The notes: generated by a model not told the origin, from the letters alone. Shown: positions 1-7,900, counted from the first letter of the stretch. The stretch: DNA of 64,000 nucleotides from PALSA-129 sp050014595 (GCA_050014595.1 JBEKDA010000019.1:1-64000), one strand, 5' to 3'. Numbers and translations: made by a program.

Positions 1-776
1 CCGGAGCCGACAACCGCAATCTGCTCCGGCCGCTCCGGCGCTTTCGGCTTGGGGAGCTGGTAATCGGGATGCCGGTCGGTCACGAAGCGCTTCAGCGCCG
101 GCATGTTGATCCGGTCGTCCACAGTCCCGCGGGTGCAGGCGGTGCCGCAGGGATGCGTACAGATCCGGCCGCAGATGGACGGGATGGGATTGTCCCGGAG
201 GATGACATCGAGCGCCTCATCGAAACGGCCTTGCGCCACCAGCGCGACGTATCCCTGCGCGCTCTGGTGGATGGGGCACATTGCCTGGCACGGAGAGGCG
301 CCGCGCCGGGAAATCGCAAAGACATTGGGAACCGCTTGCGGGAAGGGCCGGTAAATGGCCTTACGCTCGCCCAGCCCGAGATCGAACTCGGAGGGCAGCG
401 TCACCGGGCAGGGATTGGTGCACAACCCGCATCCGGTGCACCGGCTCTCGTCCACGAACCGCGGACGCCGCTTCACCGTGATCGCGAAGTTCCCGGCCTG
501 CCCTTCTACCCGTTCCACGTCGCTCAGGGTGAGGATCTCGATATCGCGATGTCTGCCGATCTCCACCAGTCGCGGCGCCATGGTGCACATGGCGCAGTCG
601 TTGGTCGGGAAGGTCTTATCGAGCTGGGCCATCACACCGCCGATGGCGGACTTGGTCTCTACGAGATAAACCTTGATGCCTGCGTCCGCCAGATCGAGCG
701 CGGCCTGCATCCCCCCGATGCCACCGCCCACCACCATCGCGGCGCCCACAGCGGAGTTCCGATCCTGGGCATTCAT
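1..776 (-). CDS. HdrA/QmoA-like FAD and iron-sulfur oxidoreductase (3' part beyond window)
   Basis: Flavoprotein of the heterodisulfide reductase A/QmoA type, expected to pass electrons between a soluble donor and the membrane partner encoded just upstream. Reading from 776, an FAD dinucleotide motif GGGIGG lies near residue 17, followed by the HdrA signature FPTNDCAMC (about 56-64), a 4Fe-4S motif CTGCGLCTNPCP (113-124), and then a cysteine-rich segment (CPIHQSAQGY, ICGRICTHPCGTAC) like the N-terminal iron-sulfur domain of glutamate synthase small subunit. The frame is open to the window edge, so only about 258 residues are visible. A second Rossmann motif (VVGSG) is just starting at the edge. 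The ATG overlaps the upstream stop by 4 bp (ATGA, 773-776), so translation is probably coupled. Family assignment is firm; the physiological substrate is not known. Confidence 0.85.
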   Translation of the reverse strand, partial: MNAQDRNSAVGAAMVVGGGIGGMQAALDLADAGIKVYLVETKSAIGGVMAQLDKTFPTNDCAMCTMAPRLVEIGRHRDIEILTLSDVERVEGQAGNFAITVKRRPRFVDESRCTGCGLCTNPCPVTLPSEFDLGLGERKAIYRPFPQAVPNVFAISRRGASPCQAMCPIHQSAQGYVALVAQGRFDEALDVILRDNPIPSICGRICTHPCGTACTRGTVDDRINMPALKRFVTDRHPDYQLPKPKAPERPEQIAVVGS

Positions 777-1930
777 GCCGTCTTTTCCTCCAGGGTCATT
801 TCAGCCTCTAAGGCCCTTTCCTTCACCGCTGTAAAATAGAGCGCCAAAGGACGATAGAGCATGTGCGACGAACTTCCGAACGGCACCTCTACGAGGAGCA
901 TCGGAACCGCGATCATGAGGTGAACGGCGTAGGCATAATGAGCGCCCAACCCCAGTCCCACGTACCTGAGAACATGCACCGCCATTCCGCTCAACGCTGT
1001 CAGAAGCAAGAGCACCGGCAGCATCACATCCCTCATCTCGGACTGCCTGTAGATCGGTTCGTGCTTCCTGGCCCGCTCGATCAGGATGTTGAGCGAACCT
1101 AAGACCAGAAAAGCAGCCGCCATGTAGCCGAGCCATCTTTGCGGGTTATAGACAGGGTATATTTTGTCGGTCTGGAACCATCTCAGGAAAAAAAACTTGA
1201 TTACGAACATGAGGACGCACCCAAACGCGAGAAGCCAATGCATGATCCATCGCCGCCTGTGGACGGTTGCGGGACACTCCAGGATCTTTTTCTGTGTGAC
1301 CATGTGCAGAAACATAGTTTTGGCTTCGGCCAGATAGAATTTCAGGGGGATGGCGGCGTTGGGGCCGCGACGCATCGTCACTGAGAACATGCGCGCCGCG
1401 TGGGAAGCAATGAAAAACGCCGATAACAAGAAAACGGCCACCGTAAAATACGTGATCCTGCCGAACATGTGCTCCAACCCCATGGCCATGGAGCGAAAGA
1501 CGGACATTTCCAGATGCTCGACATATAGGTGATAAAGAATGATGAGTGCCAGCACCAGGGCTGCTACAAATGAGAGCGCCCCTATTTCCCAACCCGGTGA
1601 ACGGCAGATGACTCGGGACAAGCCGGTCCAGTCGTATTGCGCCGTCAGATAACGCCGCAGCGTCTTCATCGACTCCCGGGGTTTTGCTTCTCTCGGACAA
1701 GTGACCGAACAATCTCCGCAGTCGTGACAGAGCCATGGATCGAAGCTCTGGTGCACGGAGTCCTTCAATCCCAGCACCACGGATTGCATGGTTCTACGAG
1801 GAAACGAAGCTGAATCGGTCGCCAGGTCGCAATCAATTGTGCAGCTACCGCAATTGAAGCAACCGCGTGCGTTGAAGACACCGTATCTGCGGACTTCGGC
1901 TAGCAGTGAGGGATCCGACGTTTCTGTCAT
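773..1930 (-). CDS. QmoC/HdrC-like membrane subunit, 2x4Fe-4S plus cytochrome-type membrane domain
   Basis: 385 residues. The N-terminus has two 4Fe-4S motifs, CFNCGSCTIDC and CHDCGDCSVTCP, as in HdrC. The rest is a membrane domain with roughly six hydrophobic helices and several histidines, resembling the HdrE/NarI-like b-type cytochrome fused to HdrC in QmoC. It probably anchors the HdrA-like partner encoded downstream and exchanges electrons with the quinone pool. It is the middle gene of a three-gene minus-strand operon: its start overlaps the stop of the small gene 1927-2133 by 4 bp, and its stop overlaps the HdrA-like start by 4 bp. No Shine-Dalgarno is obvious before 1930, consistent with translational coupling. 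Direction of electron flow cannot be read from sequence. Confidence 0.82.
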   Translation of the reverse strand: MTETSDPSLLAEVRRYGVFNARGCFNCGSCTIDCDLATDSASFPRRTMQSVVLGLKDSVHQSFDPWLCHDCGDCSVTCPREAKPRESMKTLRRYLTAQYDWTGLSRVICRSPGWEIGALSFVAALVLALIILYHLYVEHLEMSVFRSMAMGLEHMFGRITYFTVAVFLLSAFFIASHAARMFSVTMRRGPNAAIPLKFYLAEAKTMFLHMVTQKKILECPATVHRRRWIMHWLLAFGCVLMFVIKFFFLRWFQTDKIYPVYNPQRWLGYMAAAFLVLGSLNILIERARKHEPIYRQSEMRDVMLPVLLLLTALSGMAVHVLRYVGLGLGAHYAYAVHLMIAVPMLLVEVPFGSSSHMLYRPLALYFTAVKERALEAEMTLEEKTA

Positions 1931-2133
1931 ATCAGGCCCGTGCGATGGTTAAGGAGAGCCGGTTCCCAATCACCCGGCGGCAGGTAATGTACGACTGGCG
2001 CGGGAGTGGGGTCCATGGCTGGCGCTAGTGGACATCCTGCCGTGGAGCGATTGCATTCGAAGCTGGCGTAGGGGGAGACGGTTCCCTGGTGGGCGAGAAA
2101 GGAACCTTCCCCAGCAATGGCCGGCTGCGCCAT
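1927..2133 (-). CDS. Small leader protein of the Hdr/Qmo-like operon, unknown function
   Basis: 68 residues, not matched to a family I recognise. The case for a real gene is positional: an AGGAG-type ribosome site (GAGAGGAG) lies 9 nt before the ATG at 2133, and the stop overlaps the next start as ATGA, the same coupling used between the other two genes. The protein has two cysteines (FECNRS, AGCPLA) and is rich in proline. It could be a small electron-carrier accessory or a translation-initiating leader. An overlapping frame (1970-2215) reads as arginine-rich shadow and was not preferred. Confidence 0.5.
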   Translation of the reverse strand: MAQPAIAGEGSFLAHQGTVSPYASFECNRSTAGCPLAPAMDPTPAPVVHYLPPGDWEPALLNHRTGLI

Positions 2134-2191
2134 GAGCTTTCGCTCCTCTCAGGTCCCATAGATCCCGTAGTGTCGGCCCACCCCGGGTTCC

Positions 2192-2232
2192 GGGTAACGT
2201 AATTACCCCGGTCAAAGGTTAACCTGATTAAC
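2192..2232. promoter_or_regulatory. Two tandem dyads upstream of the Hdr/Qmo-like operon (candidate operators)
   Basis: GGGTAA-N5-TTACCC at 2192-2208 and GTTAA-N5-TTAAC at 2218-2232 share the pattern GKTAA-N5-TTAMC, with centres about 25 bp apart. They sit 60-100 bp upstream of the first start (2133, minus strand), in the divergent, AT-richer 2134-2480 gap, where activator or repressor sites would be expected. The regulator is unknown. Confidence 0.4.
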
Positions 2233-2480
2233 TATTTCATGACTCACCCTGCCTGTCAATGTTTTTTCCAACACTTTTGTCTTCTTTGTCTTCACCGAGT
2301 GATGAGGAATTCAACACAAGACCTTAAACTCTCAAATAACTCACACCCGCTAGTGGTGGCATTTCCCAACAAGCTAGCAAGGTTAAGGACCGCAAAATCA
2401 AATATTAAGCCCCTAAATCTCATGTCGTGTCGAAATCTGCGTCAAATTGTGAAAAAACTCTGTTCAGAAATCCAATTTAG

Positions 2481-3047
2481 ATGTACGCTCCCAATATGTG
2501 GAAGCGTCTTCGTGGTGTACCGGTGATTGTGCTGGTCGCCTGGAACCTGGCTTCCTGCGACGCTGTTGCGAGGAAAGCCGCGGTGCCGGTGCCGGAAGGC
2601 GAGCAGTTCGTCGGCGAGGCCCTGAAGGACCTTTACGTGGCTGCCAGTTTGGCGGCTCCGCAGTCCCCGGCGCAGCAGAAAGTGATCCTGCGAATGGCTG
2701 AGAAGGCATCCAACGGGAAGGAACTGCTGCTGGTGATGCGAGCGGCCGTCGGAGTGTTCCCTGCCGGTGCCGGGTCGCAGGAACAACACGCGGAGAGCCA
2801 GGCGCGCTCCATCGTGACGGCCAAGATGATGGAGCTTGGCACGCTGGACCAACTGATTGAGTACGCGATGCAGTACTCCATCGACCCGGAGAGTGCCCGG
2901 CCGTTCGTCCAGCGTATGTTTCAACTCGGGGATGAGAACTCCGACCCACGGGTGTGGTATCGGATCAGGGCAGCCGCTTTCCGCTTAAAGGCGGGTGATC
3001 TGGAGCGGCAGGCGCAAGCCAGAGGAGACCAACTGGCAGGCAGATAA
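2481..3047 (+). CDS. Putative lipoprotein, unknown function
   Basis: 188 residues. It begins with a short basic stretch, a hydrophobic segment and a lipobox LASC, with the acceptor cysteine at residue 26 if the ATG at 2481 is used. The ATG at 2496 (MWKRLRG...) would give a more typical n-region and cannot be excluded. The mature part is helical and alanine-rich with no motif I recognise. It is divergent from the Hdr/Qmo-like operon across an AT-rich 347-bp gap (2134-2480) that must hold both promoters. It is followed after 45 bp by a small membrane peptide gene on the same strand. Export and lipidation are inferred only from the N-terminus. Confidence 0.6.
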   Translation: MYAPNMWKRLRGVPVIVLVAWNLASCDAVARKAAVPVPEGEQFVGEALKDLYVAASLAAPQSPAQQKVILRMAEKASNGKELLLVMRAAVGVFPAGAGSQEQHAESQARSIVTAKMMELGTLDQLIEYAMQYSIDPESARPFVQRMFQLGDENSDPRVWYRIRAAAFRLKAGDLERQAQARGDQLAGR

Positions 3048-3092
3048 CATGGCGGGAGGCGGGCCTGCCGCAGTCGATAGGAGGTCAATGCG

Positions 3093-3245
3093 ATGAGAGT
3101 CTTGGTGAGTAAGAACGGACCCAACCAGCAGGAAGGGGGGGAGGTGGCGGCACAACGTTCCTTGCGCGTGGCCATGATTCTGAGCCTCTCGATTCTTGGG
3201 GTGGCGGGTGCTTACTTCGGAGCTTTGTATCTGATTGCGCACTGA
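3093..3245 (+). CDS. Small single-pass membrane protein (50 aa)
   Basis: A short gene starting at an ATG with a strong ribosome site (TAGGAGGT, about 7 nt upstream). The product has a polar N-terminal half (residues 1-25) and one transmembrane helix (about 26-47, VAMILSLSILGVAGAYFGAL), ending IAH. The topology suggests a tail-anchored or N-in small protein. It follows the lipoprotein gene by 45 bp and may be cotranscribed. No family recognised. A GC-rich imperfect stem at about 3281-3355, between this gene and the convergent 3374-3727 gene, could serve as a terminator. Confidence 0.6.
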   Translation: MRVLVSKNGPNQQEGGEVAAQRSLRVAMILSLSILGVAGAYFGALYLIAH

Positions 3246-3373
3246 AGCCGCGCCGGCAATTTCAGCCCATCGGGCGCCGCTACCGGCGGCTGCGCGACCG
3301 AGCGCCGCGGTTGGCGGTGCGAGCCGCCGCCCAGCCCGCCGGCGGTAGAACTCGACGGCCCGGCTGATCGGCT

Positions 3374-3727
3374 CTAAACAGCCAGTTCTCCTTCAAGCCT
3401 GTCGATTTCGTGGCGAAGCCACCGCTTGAGGACCTCTTCGGCTTCGGTGGCATCCAGAGTGACGATCGTTCTGCTCTCCCCATCGAGCGGAATATGGTGA
3501 CAAGGGACATCTTCCCCTTTGCGAGACTCGGGGACGTACTGCATGAGAATGCATTCGTCGCACGGATGAGTACGCGTCGGATCGCCGAAATTCAGGCAGG
3601 TCGGCGAGTCTTGGAAAGGAGATGTGGGTTTATGGGGCGTACGAACCGACCGGCCGTATCCGCCGTCCTCGACAAAGGCTAATTCGAATTTCAATTTCTC
3701 CAAAAGTTCGCGCTTCTCTTCAGACAT
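3374..3727 (-). CDS. Conserved Cys-containing protein, unknown function
   Basis: 117 residues from the ATG at 3727 (MSEEKRELLEKLKFELAF...), chosen because GGGAAGAG lies just upstream; a longer in-frame start at 3826 lacks such a site. The sequence contains CLNFGD, then HPCDECILMQYVP and PCHHIPL, so four cysteines and two histidines are arranged as a possible metal site, followed by a helical C-terminus. I cannot name a family. It lies about 100 bp downstream of the cytochrome gene set on the same strand, so it may be the last gene of that transcript. Confidence 0.6.
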   Translation of the reverse strand: MSEEKRELLEKLKFELAFVEDGGYGRSVRTPHKPTSPFQDSPTCLNFGDPTRTHPCDECILMQYVPESRKGEDVPCHHIPLDGESRTIVTLDATEAEEVLKRWLRHEIDRLEGELAV

Positions 3728-3826
3728 AGGTCTCTTCCCATTGGCGGCAAAAGCAACCTGGGCATTGCGACGCACTAACCCGCGGAGTGCGCCGATGCGA
3801 TGAGTTTTGACTGGCTCAAATCGCAT

Positions 3827-5050
3827 TCAGGTCCCGGCCCGATGCAGCCACCGGATGATCAGCCAGAGGCCTGCCATGGTGACCAGAATGGCCGCCAAAG
3901 AAATGGCCAGGCCCATGCGCCGGACATTCTTCTCTTTCATTGCGGCTTCTCCGGCCCGGTAATCCTCGGCGGCGATGGCCAGGCCGGCCTCGACCGGCTG
4001 GCTCACCGCGTCGATCGCAAAGGCGTGCACGTTCGCGCGGGCTTTCACCAGGTTCTGGCGCGCATCCGTTTGGCGCAGGATGGCCTCCGAAACCTCCACC
4101 CCGGAGTTCCGGGCCTGCTCGAGAATCGCATCGGCGGCCACGATCCTGTTCTGCAGATCCTGTATCAGACCGGCCGCTTGGGCGGCAATTTTGCCGCCGG
4201 TCGAGTCGGCGTCGTGGCATTCGCCGCACACCGCGTTCTTGCCTCCCAGCATCTGATCGGAGGTCTTCAGGATGGCGTGGTTGCTATGGCAGACCACGCA
4301 GGCGCCCGTGGACATAGCCGCAAACACGGGCTGGTGGGGGCTCTTCTCGAAGAGCTGCTCCTCAAAAACGTGACAGGTCCCGCACACCGCGGCCACCGAA
4401 GAGACCGCCGGCGGTTTGGCGCCGTGATTGCCGTGACAAGTGGCGCAGTTGGGCGCCGAGAGATCGCCGCGCTTGGACAACTCCTCCCAATGCACGCTCT
4501 TCAGATAATTGGCGTACTGATCGGTCGGGATTTTGTACGGGGCCATGTGGGCCGCGTTCGCATGGCACTGCGCGCAGGTCTTGGGGAGGGTCAGCGGATA
4601 CACCGGCGACAAAGGGTCGCGGGCGGCGCGAATGTCATGGACGCCGTGGCAATCGATGCAGGTGGCCACCCCGGCGTCGCCCTTGGCCAGGTGCTGGCCG
4701 TGGACGCTGGTCGCATATTCGGCATCCTGGTCCACTCGCTCCGAGGGGTTATATTTCCGCATGAAGTTCGGATCGCTGTGGCACCGGGCGCAGAGTTTCG
4801 GGACTGCCGTCCGTGGGGGCACACCGGCGAATCCGCGGGCCTTGCTCATGGAGGCCTCCGGATCGTCCGAATTGGGGTCGCCGCCGTGGCAATCGGCGCA
4901 CGTGAATCCATGCTGGAAGTGTACGCTACTTTGAAATGCGGCAACCGGCGCCTGCAGATCGCCCGTCATTTGGGAGTGGCACTCCAAACAGGAGTCCTTT
5001 CCCGGCAACCAGGCGGCCGCCAGCAGGAGGAGGAGAAGTGCGTACTTCAT
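3827..5050 (-). CDS. Nine-haem cytochrome c with C-terminal membrane anchor
   Basis: 407 residues from the ATG at 5050, which overlaps the cytochrome b stop as ATGA. An N-terminal signal (MKYALLLLLLAAAW) is followed by nine CxxCH motifs: CLECH, CADCH, CARCH, CIDCH, CAQCH, CATCH, CGTCH, CVVCH and CGECH. A helical, haem-free region and one transmembrane helix (AISLAAILVTMAGLWLIIRW) close the protein. Coupling to Rieske and cytochrome b genes indicates that it takes the place of cytochrome c1 as electron acceptor, outside the membrane. Multihaem c subunits paired with b6-type cytochrome b are known from several deep-branching phyla; nine haems is on the high side. The in-frame extension upstream of 5050 overlaps the cytochrome b gene and is not needed. 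Confidence 0.88.
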   Translation of the reverse strand: MKYALLLLLLAAAWLPGKDSCLECHSQMTGDLQAPVAAFQSSVHFQHGFTCADCHGGDPNSDDPEASMSKARGFAGVPPRTAVPKLCARCHSDPNFMRKYNPSERVDQDAEYATSVHGQHLAKGDAGVATCIDCHGVHDIRAARDPLSPVYPLTLPKTCAQCHANAAHMAPYKIPTDQYANYLKSVHWEELSKRGDLSAPNCATCHGNHGAKPPAVSSVAAVCGTCHVFEEQLFEKSPHQPVFAAMSTGACVVCHSNHAILKTSDQMLGGKNAVCGECHDADSTGGKIAAQAAGLIQDLQNRIVAADAILEQARNSGVEVSEAILRQTDARQNLVKARANVHAFAIDAVSQPVEAGLAIAAEDYRAGEAAMKEKNVRRMGLAISLAAILVTMAGLWLIIRWLHRAGT

Positions 5051-6150
5051 CGCAGATACCCCAGCAGGGAAAATGTCGAGAGATAGGCCAGGAACGCTAC
5101 TGCGCCACCGGTCACCAGTTTGGATCGCACAGTCCCATCGGGGCGCGCTCCCCAAAACGGGAGTGCGGCCCACCAAAATGCCAGCAGGCCGAATCCCAGC
5201 AGCCCGACGACTTCCCCTTCTATGCCCGCCACGTGGCCGGGTATCAACTTTAGGGTGTAGAACGGCGCCAGAAAATACCATTCCGGCCGGATCCCCGCGG
5301 GAGCGGAGGCAAATGCATCGGCCTTCTCGCCCAATTCCCATGGAAATACAGCCGCTAATATTCCCAGGAGTGCGAGAGCGCCATACCAGACCATGAGCTC
5401 ATGCAGAAAAAAATCAGGGAAGAACGGCATCTGCGGCGGTTTCGGGCCGGCGCCACGAGACCGCTTTTCCACCCAGGGAGGCGTACTGATGCCGAACTTC
5501 TGGACTAACCCCAGGTGGAAGAGCAGGAACAGCGAAGTGAGGGCGGGCAGCACAGCCACGTGGAATCCGAAGAACCGGGTCAGCGTGGCGCCGCCCACAG
5601 CGTCACCTCCGCGCAAATAGCGGCCGATGGTGGCGCCCATCCACGGAACAAACGTGGCCATATCGGTTCCGACTTTGGTGGCAAAAAACGAGATGGTATT
5701 CCAGGGCAGGAGGTAGCCGCTGAATCCGAAGCCCAGCGCCAGGGCCAGCAGCACGATGCCGCTGAGCCATACCAGCTCGCGCGGCTTCCGGTAGGCGTGC
5801 AGAAACGCCACGCTAAACATGTGGACGAAGGCCGACAGGATCAGCAGGTTCGCCGACCAGATGTGGATCGACCGGATCAGCCAGCCGAACGCCACGCGCG
5901 TCACGATGAACTGGACGCTCTCGTAAGCCTCCGCCGGGGTGGGCCGGTAGTACACCAGCAGCAGAATGCCGGTGATCACCTGGATCACAAACAGGAACAG
6001 TGTGATACCGCCAAAGGCGTACCAGATGGTGCCCGAGTGGACCGGCACGGTTTTATGCGCGATGAACTCGCGGACGGAATCCCATGCCAGCCGGTCTTGA
6101 AACCATGCCGTGATTGCTTTTCCGCGAGGGCTTGGCTGGATGGGGAGCAT
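5047..6150 (-). CDS. Cytochrome b of a b6-type Rieske/cytochrome b complex
   Basis: 367 residues, about eight membrane helices, joining cytochrome b6-like and subunit IV-like parts. Haem ligands are visible as histidine pairs. In helix B the spacing is 14 (RSIH...AFVH). In the second pair, FHVAVLP...LLFH, it is 15, the b6-type spacing rather than the 14 of bc1. The quinol-site motif PEWYF lies near residue 287. The protein oxidises quinol at the outer face together with the Rieske protein encoded 15 bp upstream. The stop overlaps the nine-haem cytochrome start by 4 bp. Confidence 0.92.
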   Translation of the reverse strand: MLPIQPSPRGKAITAWFQDRLAWDSVREFIAHKTVPVHSGTIWYAFGGITLFLFVIQVITGILLLVYYRPTPAEAYESVQFIVTRVAFGWLIRSIHIWSANLLILSAFVHMFSVAFLHAYRKPRELVWLSGIVLLALALGFGFSGYLLPWNTISFFATKVGTDMATFVPWMGATIGRYLRGGDAVGGATLTRFFGFHVAVLPALTSLFLLFHLGLVQKFGISTPPWVEKRSRGAGPKPPQMPFFPDFFLHELMVWYGALALLGILAAVFPWELGEKADAFASAPAGIRPEWYFLAPFYTLKLIPGHVAGIEGEVVGLLGFGLLAFWWAALPFWGARPDGTVRSKLVTGGAVAFLAYLSTFSLLGYLR

Positions 6151-6165
6151 GGCCGCTGATTCGCC

Positions 6166-6594
6166 TCAACTGCGGGAGATCACCACGTCTTCCCCGCGCA
6201 AATGGACCGCATATTCCTTTAACGGGGCGGGCGGCGGACCCGCAATCACTTTGCCGCTCAGATCGTATTGGCCATTGTGACAGGCGCACCAGATCAGCCC
6301 GCGCGACGCGTCGTATTGCACGATGCAGCTCAGATGGGTGCAAACCGCGGAGAAGGCGCGCCATTCGGTTTGCGAGACCCGGATGAGCAGCACGGGCTGG
6401 GTGCCGAATTTGACGATCTTGCCGGCATTGGGGGCGAGATCCTGCCCCTTGCCGCCGACCACCTCGTTCACCGAGGCCTCTGAAACCGCCGGAGGATTCA
6501 GGAACCGGACGACCGGATACAGAAACGACATCAGCGAACCGATGAAACCGCCGCCGAAAATCCAAAAAATGACATTGCGGCGCGCTGGCGGCAT
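6166..6594 (-). CDS. Rieske 2Fe-2S protein
   Basis: 142 residues from the ATG at 6594, which has GAGGTGA about 8 nt upstream; a longer frame up to 6678 is not needed. An N-terminal membrane helix (VIFWIFGGGFIGSLMSFLYP) with a basic lead is followed by the Rieske domain. Cluster motifs CTHLSC and CACHNGQYD supply two Cys and two His ligands plus the disulfide cysteines. It is the first gene of the Rieske-cytochrome b-nine-haem cytochrome operon and the high-potential electron carrier of the complex. The promoter must lie in the 95 bp shared with the divergent VWFA gene. Confidence 0.93.
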   Translation of the reverse strand: MPPARRNVIFWIFGGGFIGSLMSFLYPVVRFLNPPAVSEASVNEVVGGKGQDLAPNAGKIVKFGTQPVLLIRVSQTEWRAFSAVCTHLSCIVQYDASRGLIWCACHNGQYDLSGKVIAGPPPAPLKEYAVHLRGEDVVISRS

Positions 6595-6689
6595 TCTCGC
6601 TTCACCTCTTTCGAAAGGCCATCTTACCATTCCGGAAGGTCGTCTACATCCGCGTGGGGTAGACTGAGAGAATCGCATGGCGGGATGAT

Positions 6690-7625
6690 TTGACCAGACG
6701 CGAAATTCTCCAGGGTGCTGCCGTTCTGTGCGGCGTTCGCTTGGCCCGTGGCCAGGACCAGCCGGTTTTTTCCACTGAGGTGAAAGTCGTAAATGTTCTG
6801 GCGACGGTGCGCAACAAAACCGGATCGCTGGTCGGCAATCTCAGCCAGGACGATTTTTCGGTGTCTGAAGATGGCCGCCCGCAAACCATCCGCTATTTCG
6901 CTCGCGAGAGCGACTTGCCGCTGACGCTCGGCCTGATGGTGGACACCAGCGGCAGCCAGCGGCGCGTGCTGGACGCGGAGCGTGGCGCCAGCCTGCGCTT
7001 CCTGGATCACGTGTTCCGGGAAAACCAGGACCACGTTTTCATCATGCAGTTCGACAGCACCGTGCAAATGCGCCAGGCGCTCACTGGCTCGGTACGCGAA
7101 TTAGACGATGCCATGGCCTACGTGGACACGGAGACCATGCGCCAGTTGCGCATGCAGGGTGGCGGCGGCACTCTGCTTTACGATGCCGTGGCCCAGGCTT
7201 CCGACGAGGTGATGAGAAAGCTGAGCGGCCGGAAAGCTCTGATCGTGCTTTCCGATGGCGTGGACGTCGGCAGCTACGGCACGCTGAAGGATGCGGTGGA
7301 GGCTGCGCAGCGCGCCGGCACACTCATCTATTCCATTCTGTACTCCGACCCTGGCGCCTATGGAATTTTCGGAGGCGGCGGCGACGGCAAGCGCGTCTTG
7401 GAGCGCATGTCGGACGATAGCGGCGGTAGTTTTTTCGAAGTTTCGAAGAAGCAAACCGTAGATCAGATATTCGATATTTTGCAAGAGGAACTGCGCAACC
7501 AGTACAATCTGGGCTACGTGTCGGATAAGCCGGTCACCCTATCCGGGTTTCGGGCCATCCAACTGACGGCCAGGCAAAAGGGCCTGGTGGTGCAAGCCCG
7601 CCGTCAATATTGGGCCCAGCGCTAG
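6690..7625 (+). CDS. VWFA-related Acidobacterial domain protein, exported
   Basis: 311 residues starting at TTG (6690); the nearby ATGs at 6677 and 6685 run into stops within a few codons. The N-terminus TRREILQGAAVL resembles a twin-arginine signal. The remainder is a von Willebrand A-type domain of the family named after Acidobacteria (TIGR03436 type): the MIDAS motif DTSGS lies near residue 89, with LSDGVD further on. Secreted members are abundant in Acidobacteriota and presumably bind metal and partner proteins; function is unknown. It is divergent from the Rieske operon, with no following gene on the strand. Confidence 0.85.
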   Translation: MTRREILQGAAVLCGVRLARGQDQPVFSTEVKVVNVLATVRNKTGSLVGNLSQDDFSVSEDGRPQTIRYFARESDLPLTLGLMVDTSGSQRRVLDAERGASLRFLDHVFRENQDHVFIMQFDSTVQMRQALTGSVRELDDAMAYVDTETMRQLRMQGGGGTLLYDAVAQASDEVMRKLSGRKALIVLSDGVDVGSYGTLKDAVEAAQRAGTLIYSILYSDPGAYGIFGGGGDGKRVLERMSDDSGGSFFEVSKKQTVDQIFDILQEELRNQYNLGYVSDKPVTLSGFRAIQLTARQKGLVVQARRQYWAQR

Positions 7626-7650
7626 TTCTCCGACCGGCTGGTTTGGCGCG

Positions 7651-7749
7651 TTTGCGCAATCCATGGCTCACGCTGGTGGCCCCGATGCGAGCCGCGAGCG
7701 TGAGGGAGCGGTGCTCGTCCCGCGAATGTTTCCTCGCGGTCCGGCAACC
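7651..7749. repeat. Dispersed repeat A, copy 1 (inverted copy at 63651-63760)
   Basis: About 100 bp sharing long blocks with the reverse complement of 63651-63760, including GCTCACGCTGGTGG, CCCGATGCG and CGCGAATGTTTCCTCGCGGT. It contains its own palindrome CGCGAATGTTTCCTCGCG. It lies in the 275-bp gene-free gap 7626-7900 together with repeat B. No coding content seen. Confidence 0.7.
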
Positions 7750-7770
7750 AGTCAGCGCGAGCGTTAGTTC

Positions 7771-7900
7771 CTTTGCCGGCCGTTCCCAAACAGAACCGCT
7801 TCAACAATTCCCCGGTCTGACACGTAAAAACCCCGTCGCCGTTGCGCTTCTGACTCCTGACTTCCAAATCCCGCGGGAATTTCAAGGGCGAAGCGCTTGC
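7771..7900. repeat. Dispersed repeat B, copy 1, directly after the tpiA stop
   Basis: 130 bp closely similar to 34092-34229 in the same orientation, for example GCTTCAACAATTCCCCG, CCCCGTCGCCGTTGC and TTCTGACTCCTGACT. The copy ends exactly where the tpiA stop codon begins (7901). Read in the tpiA direction it starts with stem-loops, including AATTCCC-GC-GGGATT, so it probably forms the 3' end or terminator of tpiA mRNA. Confidence 0.7.

Noticed and set aside
2239..2526. 95-codon frame on the plus strand in the AT-rich divergent gap
   Set aside because: No ribosome site, no domain, overlaps the start of the lipoprotein gene, and the composition is that of a promoter region.
3827..5341. Longer start (5341) for the nine-haem cytochrome
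   Set aside because: The extra residues overlap cytochrome b and lack coding character, and the ATG at 5050 gives a signal peptide and ATGA coupling.
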